A program made the position numbers and the translations under genes. A stretch of DNA of 64,000 nt from GCA-2709075 sp038146865. GTDB lineage: Bacteria > Pseudomonadota > Alphaproteobacteria > MPNO01 > UBA2964. A model generated the notes under the pieces. That model was not told where the DNA came from. It worked only from the letters and a program-made list of their open reading frames with translations, and did not search any database. Where the stretch lies: contig JAYQSL010000003.1 of NCBI GenBank assembly GCA_038146865.1, positions 1-64,000 on the forward strand, written 5' to 3'. Shown in pieces: positions 53,781 through 61,485 of this stretch (positions are counted from its first letter, which is position 1; every line of letters begins with the position of its first letter).

Positions 53781-55298
53781 ATGAGTAATAACAAATCACA
53801 AAGTCAGAATGAACCGATACAAGATTTGAGGCAGTGGCTTGATGCAGTCGAAAATATTGGTGAACTCGTAAAGGTAAATGAGCCCGTCAGCCGCGATCAG
53901 GAAATGAGCGCTATCGGATATTTGTTGGCCAAGCAGCAACCTTCTCCAACAGTGATGTTTCAGAAAGTCGAAAACTTTGATGACGGGGGCATCGGCGCAA
54001 GATTACTGTGGAATCTTGCTGGCCCCAGTCTCAAGAGGATTGCAATCACGATGGGGGAAGACCCAGAGATTTCAACCATTGATCTTATAAAAAAGGTGAA
54101 ATCAAAACTCCTTGAGCGAATACCACCGCGAGAGGTCAATTCAACCGATGCCCCCGTTTATCAAAACACCCTACTTGGAGATGATATTGATTTAGACAAA
54201 TTACCAATCCCGATGCACTGGCCATTGGATGGAGGCCGCTACCCAGGCACTGCTGATTGTGTAATCACAAGAGACCCTGACACGGGCTACCTCAACGTCG
54301 GCACGTATCGGATGATGCAGCAAGGGAAAAGAGAGTCTGGCCTCTATCTCTCCCCTGGAAAGGATGCCCGCCTTCACATTGAACGTGCTTGGGAACGTGG
54401 TGAGCCTATTGAGGTGGCAGCTGCCTGGGGAGTAGATCCAATCTTTATGTTAGTTGGCTCGCAAGGATTCGCCAAAAACGTATCAGAGTATGAATTTATC
54501 GGAGGAATTCGTGGACAGGCAGTATCTGTCGTCAAAGGAAAAACCACAGATCTTCTGATACCCGCCAATGCAGAACTTGTAATTGAGGGTGTGCTCAAAC
54601 CCGGATCAATGAAAGCAGAAGGCCCATTTGGTGAGTTTACAGGGTATTACGGACGTCCCGAAGGAGAGGCACCTTTAATTGAAATCACCGCCCTGCACCA
54701 TCGCGACCAACCAATTATGACCAACGCCTTGATGGCGGATTATCCTTCCTGCGAGCAATCGGGTTTCTTTGCTATTGTGCGCTCGGCCCGTGTTTGGAAT
54801 GATTTTGACAAGCTGGGAATTGCAGGAATTCAGAGCGTTTATTGTCATCCTGCGGCGGCTGGGGGTTGGGGTATGACTTGCGTCAGTATCGAACAACGAT
54901 ATGCAGGTCATGCAGCTCAAGTCCTCGCCTTGGCGGCTCAGGTACCGGGCGGAGCTTACTACACAAAGTGGATAATTGTTGTCGATGAAGATATTGATCC
55001 CTGTGACATGGACCAGGTGATTTGGGCGATGTCTACAAGAAGCAATCCGTCAGATGACGTTGAGCTTTTAAAAAACACTTGGTCAACGCAGCTAGATCCT
55101 TCGCAATACCCTGCAGAAAAAAGGCCATATGGTTCAAAGTGCCTGATTAATGCCTGCAAGGACCATCGGCACATAAAAGAATATTCAAAGCGAACGATGT
55201 TATCCCAAAATGTCTACAACAAGGTCGTATCGGATTGGGATCGTCTTGGTCTGCCGGGAAAGCCACCGGAAATCCATCACTTTGAAAAAGATAGCTGA
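53781..55298 (+). CDS. UbiD-family prenylated-FMN-dependent decarboxylase
   Basis: A 505-residue UbiD-type enzyme, which uses prenylated FMN to decarboxylate or carboxylate unsaturated or aromatic acids. The Arg-Glu-Glu triad is present: R177 in VGTYRMMQ and the two Glu of AEGPFGEFTGYYG (E280 and E285); the cofactor-binding VITRDPDTG and AYGSQ-like VGSQGF regions are present. No UbiX prenyltransferase is seen here. The next gene is a VOC protein. The neighbourhood suggests aromatic-acid catabolism rather than ubiquinone synthesis. Confidence 0.92.
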   Translation: MSNNKSQSQNEPIQDLRQWLDAVENIGELVKVNEPVSRDQEMSAIGYLLAKQQPSPTVMFQKVENFDDGGIGARLLWNLAGPSLKRIAITMGEDPEISTIDLIKKVKSKLLERIPPREVNSTDAPVYQNTLLGDDIDLDKLPIPMHWPLDGGRYPGTADCVITRDPDTGYLNVGTYRMMQQGKRESGLYLSPGKDARLHIERAWERGEPIEVAAAWGVDPIFMLVGSQGFAKNVSEYEFIGGIRGQAVSVVKGKTTDLLIPANAELVIEGVLKPGSMKAEGPFGEFTGYYGRPEGEAPLIEITALHHRDQPIMTNALMADYPSCEQSGFFAIVRSARVWNDFDKLGIAGIQSVYCHPAAAGGWGMTCVSIEQRYAGHAAQVLALAAQVPGGAYYTKWIIVVDEDIDPCDMDQVIWAMSTRSNPSDDVELLKNTWSTQLDPSQYPAEKRPYGSKCLINACKDHRHIKEYSKRTMLSQNVYNKVVSDWDRLGLPGKPPEIHHFEKDS

Positions 55299-55317
55299 GG
55301 CACTGAAGATAAAAATT

Positions 55318-55355
55318 GTGACACATTATAGATAAACAATTTATCAAAGTGTCAT
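55318..55355. promoter_or_regulatory. Nested inverted repeat between ubiD-like and VOC genes
   Basis: TGACAC (55319-55324) and GTGTCA (55349-55354) enclose GATAAA (55331-55336) and TTTATC (55340-55345). The outer spacers differ (6 and 3 bases), so symmetry is imperfect. It may be an operator or an RNA hairpin; there is no T-tract. Confidence 0.4.
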
Positions 55356-55410
55356 ATGGACCAGTAAAGCCGCCTTCTTTAATATTCAAAAAAAAGAATA
55401 ATTTGTTTGA

Positions 55411-55917
55411 ATGGGTATGCTCATGAGTAAATTGCAAAGTGAGGCTTTCGAAGGAGAGGATTCCGTCGAATATAAAGATCCAAAACCGTTAAAGCCCACT
55501 GGCATCCTCCATTTCACCATAGGGGTCACAGATCTCGACAGAGCGAAAGACTTTTATCAAAAAATACTTGGCTGCGAGTTTTGGCGTCAAAATGAAACGA
55601 CTGTTTTCATGAAAGCCGGAGCGGACTATTTTGTACTCTCTAAAACCGGCTACCACGTGAGCCCCAATAAACCCAAAGACACACTGATCCATCATGCTTT
55701 CATAGTAAATGGCAGGGATTTTGACTCGAGTATGGCTTGGCTTGAAAGCCACGGGGTCGAAATCCTTTTATATGAAGACGTTGGGCACCGCAGTTTCTCC
55801 GGAAGACACGCTTACTTTCATGATCCGGATGGCAATGGCGTTGAAATTATAGATCTGCATGGGATCGACGTTCCTCCACCCGAGAATGCTCCAAGGCCGA
55901 AATCACACCTCACCTAA
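55411..55917 (+). CDS. VOC-superfamily (glyoxalase/dioxygenase fold) protein
   Basis: A 168-residue protein with one VOC module pair: the first half starts at ILHFTIGVTDLDRAKDFYQKILG (about 31-53), the second at HHAFIVNGRDFDSSMAWLESHG and ends FHDPDGNGVEIIDLHG (about 137-152). The metal ligands expected are His of LHFT, His of HHAF and Glu of VEII. It may be a dioxygenase, lyase or resistance protein; linkage to the UbiD-type gene suggests handling of its product. Internal ATG at 55423 is an alternative start. Confidence 0.85.
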   Translation: MGMLMSKLQSEAFEGEDSVEYKDPKPLKPTGILHFTIGVTDLDRAKDFYQKILGCEFWRQNETTVFMKAGADYFVLSKTGYHVSPNKPKDTLIHHAFIVNGRDFDSSMAWLESHGVEILLYEDVGHRSFSGRHAYFHDPDGNGVEIIDLHGIDVPPPENAPRPKSHLT

Positions 55918-56016
55918 AGGCATAACAGCGCTGCCTGAATAAATAATGCTAAACAACCAAGCCTATGGTCCGTAATAGCTTCTGAATTTTCATTATTTTA
56001 CCTCCCTAGAGAGCTC

Positions 56017-56047
56017 TTACCCTTTTTCCTTGCAGGAAAAAGGGTAA
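56017..56047. repeat. Perfect 14-bp hairpin with 3-nt loop
   Basis: TTACCCTTTTTCCT and AGGAAAAAGGGTAA flank TGC. No T-tract follows on either strand, so it does not look like a standard terminator. It lies between the VOC gene and the small-ORF group on the minus strand and may be a convergent terminator or a structured RNA end. Confidence 0.6.
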
Positions 56048-56071
56048 AGCCTCGGTGGTGCCTTCGTCGAC

Positions 56072-56179
56072 CTATCTAACAAAGTACCAAAAAGCGATCG
56101 TCAAACAGGCCACCAAATCAAGAAGAATAAACAACTGCCAGAGGCATTTTTTCCCAATTGTTTTTAGGGTATCCCGCAT
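56072..56179 (-). CDS. Candidate small membrane protein (35 residues)
   Basis: A 35-codon ORF whose ATG (56179-56177) directly follows the TAG of the zinc-ribbon gene, so termination-reinitiation coupling is possible. It has a charged N terminus (RDTLKTIGKK), then a hydrophobic stretch LWQLFILLDLVACLTIAFWY that fits one transmembrane helix, and a final Arg. No family is known to me. The length makes chance possible, but the helix and the abutting start support a real gene. Confidence 0.45.
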   Translation of the reverse strand: MRDTLKTIGKKCLWQLFILLDLVACLTIAFWYFVR

Positions 56180-56452
56180 CTAGTGAGCAATCATCTCCAT
56201 CTCTCCATCAACAAGCGGATAGATCTGCTTCTGACCTTTTTCTCCGCATTCACCGCATTTAAACCCCATTTCAGAATAATTTATATCGGGCAAGCCTTGT
56301 GCCAACCAATCGTTGGGATCAACCTCTTCCCATCGATCACAGGCCTCGCAGTACAAACCGATACCAAACTCGTGTTCAGCCAACTCACTCATTTTGTTTA
56401 CAATGATCGGCTCTACTTCAGCCCTCGGGTCAAAAGTTCCCATCTTCACCAT
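56180..56452 (-). CDS. Small zinc-ribbon-like hypothetical protein
   Basis: A 90-residue protein with two CxxC pairs: LYCEACDRWEE (about 33-43) and FKCGECGEKGQ (about 64-74), the pattern of a zinc ribbon. The N terminus includes PIIVNKMSELAEHEFGIG. It overlaps the upstream small ORF by 23 bases and is followed at once by a 35-codon membrane ORF, so three small genes seem linked. Function unknown; a role in nucleic-acid or protein binding is only a guess from the zinc ribbon. Confidence 0.6.
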   Translation of the reverse strand: MVKMGTFDPRAEVEPIIVNKMSELAEHEFGIGLYCEACDRWEEVDPNDWLAQGLPDINYSEMGFKCGECGEKGQKQIYPLVDGEMEMIAH

Positions 56453-56627
56453 TTTTTTGATTCCATTCCGGATAAATGTGAGGAACGCTCGCCCCTCTTT
56501 TCTGCCTTAAAGCTGCCTCGATTTTGTCGAGCAACGCATAATTTTCTTCGACCCTCATCCCTTTTCGTATGGCCTTCAAAACTTTGAGTCTGCTCTGGAG
56601 TAGCTCTTTTTCAGTTACGTGGATCAT
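56430..56627 (-). CDS. Small helical hypothetical protein
   Basis: From ATG 56627 this ORF gives 65 residues; a TTG at 56636 would add three. The sequence is charged and helix-rich (TEKELLQSRLKVLKAIRKG; ALLDKIEAALRQKRG) and ends with a Pro/Trp segment. Neither start has a strong ribosome-binding site. It overlaps the zinc-ribbon gene by 23 bases in a different frame. No family recognised. Confidence 0.45.
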   Translation of the reverse strand: MIHVTEKELLQSRLKVLKAIRKGMRVEENYALLDKIEAALRQKRGASVPHIYPEWNQKNGEDGNF

Positions 56628-56636
56628 TGCGTTCAA

Positions 56637-56960
56637 AAATTTGGTTCTTTAGCACTTTTCCCCGCACTGACACTCCTCGCGCAAGTTGCGTTTCCGCTGA
56701 CATATATTCTCACATCCATAGATAATACGGCAGACTGATAAATTTAGATTGTGCTTTGTAAAGATAGAATTTTCTCACAAGTCGGAAAGTCGCAATTTAA
56801 CGATTTGAATGCTCACAAATTTTATGGAAAGACGCTGTGAGTTCGACTTACGTTAAGTTAAAGGAGTTGTCTTTAAAGCTAAATAATTCCATCTAGATTG
56901 GGAAATATTGACCAAGTTGTAAAAAGTAAACGTCATTAACAGTTTAGGGCGAGTTAAAAG
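56637..56960. other. Intergenic region before the flavoprotein gene
   Basis: A 324-bp A+T-rich stretch with no credible ORF. It separates the minus-strand small genes from the plus-strand flavoprotein gene and should hold two divergent promoters; none could be fixed by eye. Confidence 0.55.
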
Positions 56961-57929
56961 ATGGGCAGTGGAAGAAAAGTAGCGGTCATTGGAGCAGGCT
57001 TATGTGGTCTTAAGTGCGCAAATGAACTCGAGAACAAAGGTATATCGGTTACTGTTTTTGAAAAAAGCAGGGGAATTGGCGGACGACTTGCCAATCGTCG
57101 AACAAGGGCCGGTCTAACTTTTGATCATGGAGCTCAATATGTAACCGCAAGGAATAAGCCTTTCACCGAATATCTTAATTTAGCAATCGAAAATGGTTTC
57201 GCAGCAAATTGGGTATTTTGCGACGCCGATGATCTGACGTCTAAAAAAATAAGGATTGTTGGTACTAACGGAATGAGTGACCTCGCGAGGCCATTATCAC
57301 AAGGACTAAAAATCCATTTCGAGTCAGAAATTAAAAATATTCAAAAAATCGCTCAGAAATGGACTCTGACTATTGGGGATATGAATGATAAACAAGAATT
57401 TGATCTTGTCGTACTGGCTATCCCTGCTCCTCAAGCAGCGCTGCTGGTTCCTGATAGTAAAGATGTTATTTCAGAGCTTGAAAATATAGAAATCCTCCCT
57501 TGCCTCGCGGCAATGGTTACATTCTCTAAAAGAATAGAAACACCGTATGATACGTTATCCTCTGATACGGGTGTGTTGGCATGGGCGGCACGAAACTCTT
57601 CTAAACCTTGTCGAGATCCGATCTTAGATAGTTGGGTATTGCATGGTAGTCCTGGGTGGAGTGCGACCTGGCTCGAAGCAGACCGGGACACAATCGCTGA
57701 GAAATTAACGCAAGCTTTTGCTTCAAAAATAGAAAAACCTCTGCCAGAGACAATTTACACTGTAGGCCATAAATGGCGCTATGCCCTTACGAGCAAAACA
57801 CTTGGAAAAGACTACCTCGCCTCGAGGGATAATAGTCTTTTTGTCGGAGGAGATTGGTGCAGTGGGGCCAGGGCCGAATCTGCATTCGAATCAGGTAAGG
57901 CAATGGCAGAGCATATCATAGGCTTGTGA
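56961..57929 (+). CDS. Renalase-like FAD/NAD(P)-dependent amine-oxidase-family protein
   Basis: A 322-residue flavoprotein. The N-terminal dinucleotide fold VAVIGAGLCGLKCANEL (8-24), VFEKSRGIGGRLANRR (about 37-52) and TFDHGAQYVTARN are typical of the renalase / amine-oxidase group. The C-terminal FAD contact reads LFVGGDWCSGARAESAFESG. It probably oxidises dihydronicotinamide isomers or an amine; substrate unknown. It stands alone before a group of small ORFs. Confidence 0.88.
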   Translation: MGSGRKVAVIGAGLCGLKCANELENKGISVTVFEKSRGIGGRLANRRTRAGLTFDHGAQYVTARNKPFTEYLNLAIENGFAANWVFCDADDLTSKKIRIVGTNGMSDLARPLSQGLKIHFESEIKNIQKIAQKWTLTIGDMNDKQEFDLVVLAIPAPQAALLVPDSKDVISELENIEILPCLAAMVTFSKRIETPYDTLSSDTGVLAWAARNSSKPCRDPILDSWVLHGSPGWSATWLEADRDTIAEKLTQAFASKIEKPLPETIYTVGHKWRYALTSKTLGKDYLASRDNSLFVGGDWCSGARAESAFESGKAMAEHIIGL

Positions 57930-58073
57930 CACTTTCCGCAAGCCCCCTACTTATTCAAAAACAGTTTAGCTAGCAGCTCTAATCACCCAACCGATTACAG
58001 ATTTTAAAACGCTGATGTAAACCAAAAGTTTTTGCGTTGCGTAAACATAATGAGGATTTATCGGAGCTGTACC

Positions 58074-58220
58074 ATGGATAATATGTTTAGCGAGATGCTT
58101 GAAGCGCAGGTACCGGGTTCTATCCATAAGACCCGCGACGATACTGTAAAGACAGACCTGCGTTCAATCCTCTCACAAAAAAGCAAATACAATTTTCAAG
58201 TTTTAATGCACCTGATTTAG
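58074..58220 (+). CDS. Small hypothetical protein
   Basis: From ATG 58074, with CGGAG about eight bases upstream, this ORF gives 48 residues (MDNMFSEMLEAQVPGSIHKT and onward). An ATG at 58032 in frame is possible but has a weaker site. It is hydrophilic and has no recognised family. It is the first of three consecutive small ORFs on the plus strand between the flavoprotein gene and tauD. Confidence 0.4.
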   Translation: MDNMFSEMLEAQVPGSIHKTRDDTVKTDLRSILSQKSKYNFQVLMHLI

Positions 58221-58238
58221 ACGAGAGAGGTTAGTGCC

Positions 58239-58400
58239 ATGCAACAAGTTACTATCTCAAATGAAATTTCCCTCGCAACAAACCTGTGTTTGGAACAGTG
58301 CGCAAGATATTACGGAGCAGGAAAGTGGCTAGGGCCTTCGGAAGCGCGTGAGGCAGAAAGTCGAGCCCGGCTCGTAAAGGCCCTCAGGCATGTCAGTTAA
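58239..58400 (+). CDS. Small hypothetical protein
   Basis: A 53-residue ORF not noticeable by length alone: ATG 58239 with GAGAGG about nine bases upstream, stop at 58398. It is moderately rich in Arg, Glu and Ala, with LATNLCLEQCARYYGAGKWL and a charged helical C terminus (EAREAESRARLVKALRHV). It starts 18 bases after the previous small ORF and is followed by a 28-codon membrane ORF. Function unknown. Confidence 0.5.
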   Translation: MQQVTISNEISLATNLCLEQCARYYGAGKWLGPSEAREAESRARLVKALRHVS

Positions 58401-58425
58401 AGTCGAACCAAAAAGGGTAGTTAAA

Positions 58426-58512
58426 ATGAACAAAAACGATGGCATTCTTGGACTTAAAATCACCTTTATGTTCAGCTTTATATTTTGCGCGTTAATTCTT
58501 ATTACGCATTAA
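58426..58512 (+). CDS. Candidate small membrane protein (28 residues)
   Basis: ATG 58426 to a TAA at 58510, with AGGG about eight to ten bases upstream. The short charged start MNKNDG is followed by a hydrophobic stretch ILGLKITFMFSFIFCALILI that would form one membrane helix. Short ORFs of this kind can occur by chance, but its tandem place after two small ORFs in the same direction supports translation. Function unknown. Confidence 0.4.
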   Translation: MNKNDGILGLKITFMFSFIFCALILITH

Positions 58513-58685
58513 TAAGTTAATAGCCTGCGAGATTAATAAAACTGCGCCGATGGCGGAGGCAACATTTAGGAAATTGTGATCTTACGATAAGTAAAAGTTA
58601 TTAGAGCAAAACTTGATTTTTGTACCTGATGAAACCAGGCTCGTAAATATTGGATCAACCTCTGCCAGAGCACCACCAGGCTTTT

Positions 58686-59537
58686 TTAAGTGTAGGCCAT
58701 CAGTCTTTTGCCCTCGATCATTGTCCTTCTAAGCATTCTTGGTTCACCCCCGGGAAAGTCTTTCCTAGCATGGGTGATGCACCTATTATCCATCACGACT
58801 AAGTCTCCCACGTTCCACTTGTGTTCGAAAATAATTCCAGAATCTTTCTGATACTCAAATAGCTCTTTTAGCAAATGCTCGCTTTCATTCTGGGACAACC
58901 CCTCTACCCTCGCAGTAATTAGAGGACTTACAAAAAGCGCTTCTCTTCCAGTGTCTGGATGCCGTATGACCAAGGGATGTATCCATTGATTTAATCCAGT
59001 CACGTCTTTATTGAGGTCGACTCGCTCTGTGGATGCGTAGTCGTAGATGTTTAGACCCTGAAGCCCTTTTATTCTCTGCTTAAGTGCGGTGTCCAGGTGT
59101 TCATAAGCCAGATACATATTGGCAAATACAGTCTCTCCGCCGACGGAAGTAACTGATATCCCATAGAGAACAGTAGCGGCATATGGAATTTCTTTAAAAC
59201 TTCCATCATGATGGAACCACACCTCTCCATCCCCAAATGAACCTAGTGCCACGCCGTCCTTGGTTAGATTGGTTACCATGTGAACGGCGCCTTCATAAAC
59301 GGAGTCCGCGTCTTTTACCCGTTCTTGGAAAGGCTTTCCTCTGCTTGCGACACCTCCCATTAAATTACAAAATCTTAGCTGGGCTTGCTCGTTTAAGTCC
59401 TGACCAGGAATAACCAAGACCCCATAGTCCAAGAATGCTTTTTTTAATTCGGCAACATCTTCAGCCGAGACGTCTTGGCTCAGGTCAATCCCGTTTATTC
59501 TTGCTCCTCCCGCATTTGAAATCGGCGTAATTTCCAT
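58686..59537 (-). CDS. TauD/TfdA-family 2-oxoglutarate/Fe(II) dioxygenase
   Basis: A 283-residue dioxygenase. Iron ligands are H109 and D111 in VWFHHDGSF and H256 in RCITHARKDF, and the oxoglutarate-binding Arg is in RMLRRTMI (about 267-274). The N terminus (SNAGGARINGIDLSQ) and GVLVIPGQ segment are typical of TauD/TfdA. Members release sulfite, or cleave aryloxyacetates or other substrates. Its neighbours are a membrane protein and a Rieske oxygenase on the same strand; the substrate is open. Confidence 0.92.
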   Translation of the reverse strand: MEITPISNAGGARINGIDLSQDVSAEDVAELKKAFLDYGVLVIPGQDLNEQAQLRFCNLMGGVASRGKPFQERVKDADSVYEGAVHMVTNLTKDGVALGSFGDGEVWFHHDGSFKEIPYAATVLYGISVTSVGGETVFANMYLAYEHLDTALKQRIKGLQGLNIYDYASTERVDLNKDVTGLNQWIHPLVIRHPDTGREALFVSPLITARVEGLSQNESEHLLKELFEYQKDSGIIFEHKWNVGDLVVMDNRCITHARKDFPGGEPRMLRRTMIEGKRLMAYT

Positions 59538-59612
59538 ATCAAAACAACCCCAGAACTGCAGACTCTTTTGAAATACGGTTTTCGAGACCTTTCGATGAAT
59601 AAAAAAGTTCTT

Positions 59613-59882
59613 CTACCATCTCCAATCAATCATTAACGAGGTTAATCCAAAAATGGTCATCAAAACTACAGATGTCATCACTCCAATAACCGAAAACACC
59701 ACAGCAACCAAACCTGTAAGGAACTGTCTTTTACAAACCCCAATCAGGCCAAGAATGAACGCCAATGGCGATAAAATAAAAGATAAAGCAAAGATTCCAA
59801 CAAACCCGATAATCAATCCCAAAAGTCCAAAATTGAAAGGCCTCTCAATGATAATAGTATGCGGATGATCTTTTTGGTCCAT
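59613..59882 (-). CDS. Small membrane protein
   Basis: From ATG 59882, with GGGAG just upstream, this is an 89-residue protein with three hydrophobic helices (FGLLGLIIGFVGIFALSFIL; SPLAFILGLIGVC; LVAVVFSVIGVMTSVVLMTI). A longer reading from 59954 adds 24 residues that look unrelated. It resembles small DUF4190-like integral membrane proteins in pattern, though I am not sure of the family. It lies between tauD and the Rieske gene. Confidence 0.6.
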   Translation of the reverse strand: MDQKDHPHTIIIERPFNFGLLGLIIGFVGIFALSFILSPLAFILGLIGVCKRQFLTGLVAVVFSVIGVMTSVVLMTIFGLTSLMIDWRW

Positions 59883-60068
59883 GCCACTCCCAAAATTTAG
59901 TACCCCAGTCGATCCAGATTTAGCTGACCGCAAAGCACACGCCCGCTGAAGCATTTCTTACGAGTTTTGCACTAGGTATCTGATATTTTTATTTAACTAG
60001 TTGCTCATATCTGCAGAAACCCTAAACACCTAGAGCCTGCCCTAAAGTCATTTAAGTTTACCCTAGAG

Positions 60069-61358
60069 TCATGCCGCATTCTGACGCGTTGTTTGATTTG
60101 AGGCCTCTTTCCAATCCCCAGCTTTAGGGATCATTCCCTCAAATGAGATCAACTCAGAATTCTTTGTTTTACGCCCGGCTTTTGGCGTTCCAATTACCGA
60201 ACCACCATCCCTCACCGCTTCAGCAGCACTGACCATCATACGCCTGAACTGCGCCACAGCACCATCACTCACTCCGAGATAATCTTTTGTTCGGTCCGCA
60301 ATTTTCCCCATGGACTCCCACATGGCCATATCTTGGGCAGGAATCCCATGAATTCCAGTAAAGTTTCCGGCAGCCATGGCTTCACGATCCTGCAAGAACA
60401 TATTGTCCAGCGTTCTAATTTTACGGAAGTTTTCATCAATATCGACTCCTACTTCGGCGCCACAAAACCGTCTCCAATCGTCCTGGCTAATACCCTTGGT
60501 CTCATGGAATGCCACCCAATAGAACATCGTATTTCCATCATCCATCGGCACAAGCATCTGAGCCAATTTATACTGATCATTAGGAGGAATAACGACCGTA
60601 TATGGAGCGACAAAAAGCGTTGTTCTTATGTAGTCATTTTTGTCTGCATCCAAAATCGGAGTCCGGATCGCTGCGTACCGGAAACCATAGTCGGTCTTCT
60701 CGAATTTAATTCGGGGAGCTTTGTCGTTTGATGGTCGTGGCCACGCAGTTTTTGTTGCCTTTGCTCCATCAACCTCTGCGGCAGGCATATCAGATGAATG
60801 CAGGGTGGAACTATGCGCAGAGTCAATGGAGCCCTCCAAAACTTGCGCCCAATTACACTCCGTCTGCATTTTGACGACAGCTATTTTGTCTAATGGTGCG
60901 ACTGCCCATACTGGAGGCTCAAACTCCACCATTTCCTCTCTGCTGCCCATCCAAATCCAAACAAAGCCTCCCGATTCCTCTACCGGATATGCTTTTAGCG
61001 CTGCATCATCACCGAGGCCTTTGCCATGATCAGGCTCACTTGGCATATCTACGGCTTTACCATTTATATCGAATTTCCAACCGTGATAGAGGCAGCGCAG
61101 CCCGCAGTCCTCGTTCCGTCCAAATGCAAGAGACGCACCTCTGTGTCGACAAAATTCTTCGATAACTCCCAAACGGCCTTCAGTATCTCTGAAACAGACT
61201 AAATCTTCACCCAACAACCTTACCCGGACCGGTTTACAATCTCTCTCTGCTACCTCTTCTGACAGACAGGCCGGCAACCAATGTGACCTCATAATCTTCC
61301 CCATTGGGGTCTCACCTTCGACTAAGGTAAGCAAGTCATTTTGTTCAGCGGTGATCAT
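60069..61358 (-). CDS. Rieske non-haem-iron aromatic-ring dioxygenase, large subunit (phthalate 4,5-dioxygenase-like)
   Basis: A 429-residue oxygenase. The Rieske centre is C70/H72 (EEFCRHRGASL) and C89/H92 (GLRCLYHGWKF). The mononuclear iron site is D179, H182 and H187 in SIDSAHSSTLH. The N terminus (TAEQNDLLTLVEGETPMG) and overall layout resemble the phthalate 4,5-dioxygenase and vanillate-demethylase group. No reductase or ferredoxin gene is nearby. It is divergent from the dihydrodiol-dehydrogenase-like gene, so the two may act in sequence on an aromatic acid. Confidence 0.92.
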   Translation of the reverse strand: MITAEQNDLLTLVEGETPMGKIMRSHWLPACLSEEVAERDCKPVRVRLLGEDLVCFRDTEGRLGVIEEFCRHRGASLAFGRNEDCGLRCLYHGWKFDINGKAVDMPSEPDHGKGLGDDAALKAYPVEESGGFVWIWMGSREEMVEFEPPVWAVAPLDKIAVVKMQTECNWAQVLEGSIDSAHSSTLHSSDMPAAEVDGAKATKTAWPRPSNDKAPRIKFEKTDYGFRYAAIRTPILDADKNDYIRTTLFVAPYTVVIPPNDQYKLAQMLVPMDDGNTMFYWVAFHETKGISQDDWRRFCGAEVGVDIDENFRKIRTLDNMFLQDREAMAAGNFTGIHGIPAQDMAMWESMGKIADRTKDYLGVSDGAVAQFRRMMVSAAEAVRDGGSVIGTPKAGRKTKNSELISFEGMIPKAGDWKEASNQTTRQNAA

Positions 61359-61392
61359 AATCGTCGACCTCTTGATTAAGTTTTGGCAAAAA

Positions 61393-61408
61393 ACTTAGAG
61401 CTCTAAGT
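61393..61408. promoter_or_regulatory. Perfect 16-bp palindrome in the divergent promoter region
   Basis: ACTTAGAGCTCTAAGT reads the same on both strands. It lies 35 bp upstream of the Rieske gene start and 78 bp upstream of the Gfo/Idh gene start, a good position for a dimeric regulator that controls both. No regulator gene is nearby. Confidence 0.6.
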
Positions 61409-61485
61409 AATTCGTCAAGGTTGACAAAAACAGTGAATGCAGTCAACCCAGTTTATAACTCCGAAGCAAGAGCTAGCATAGAAGA

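Noticed and set aside
58621..58685. T-run after a G/C stretch downstream of tauD on the plus strand
   Set aside because: The stem is short and weak, and the orientation does not suit the tauD transcript.
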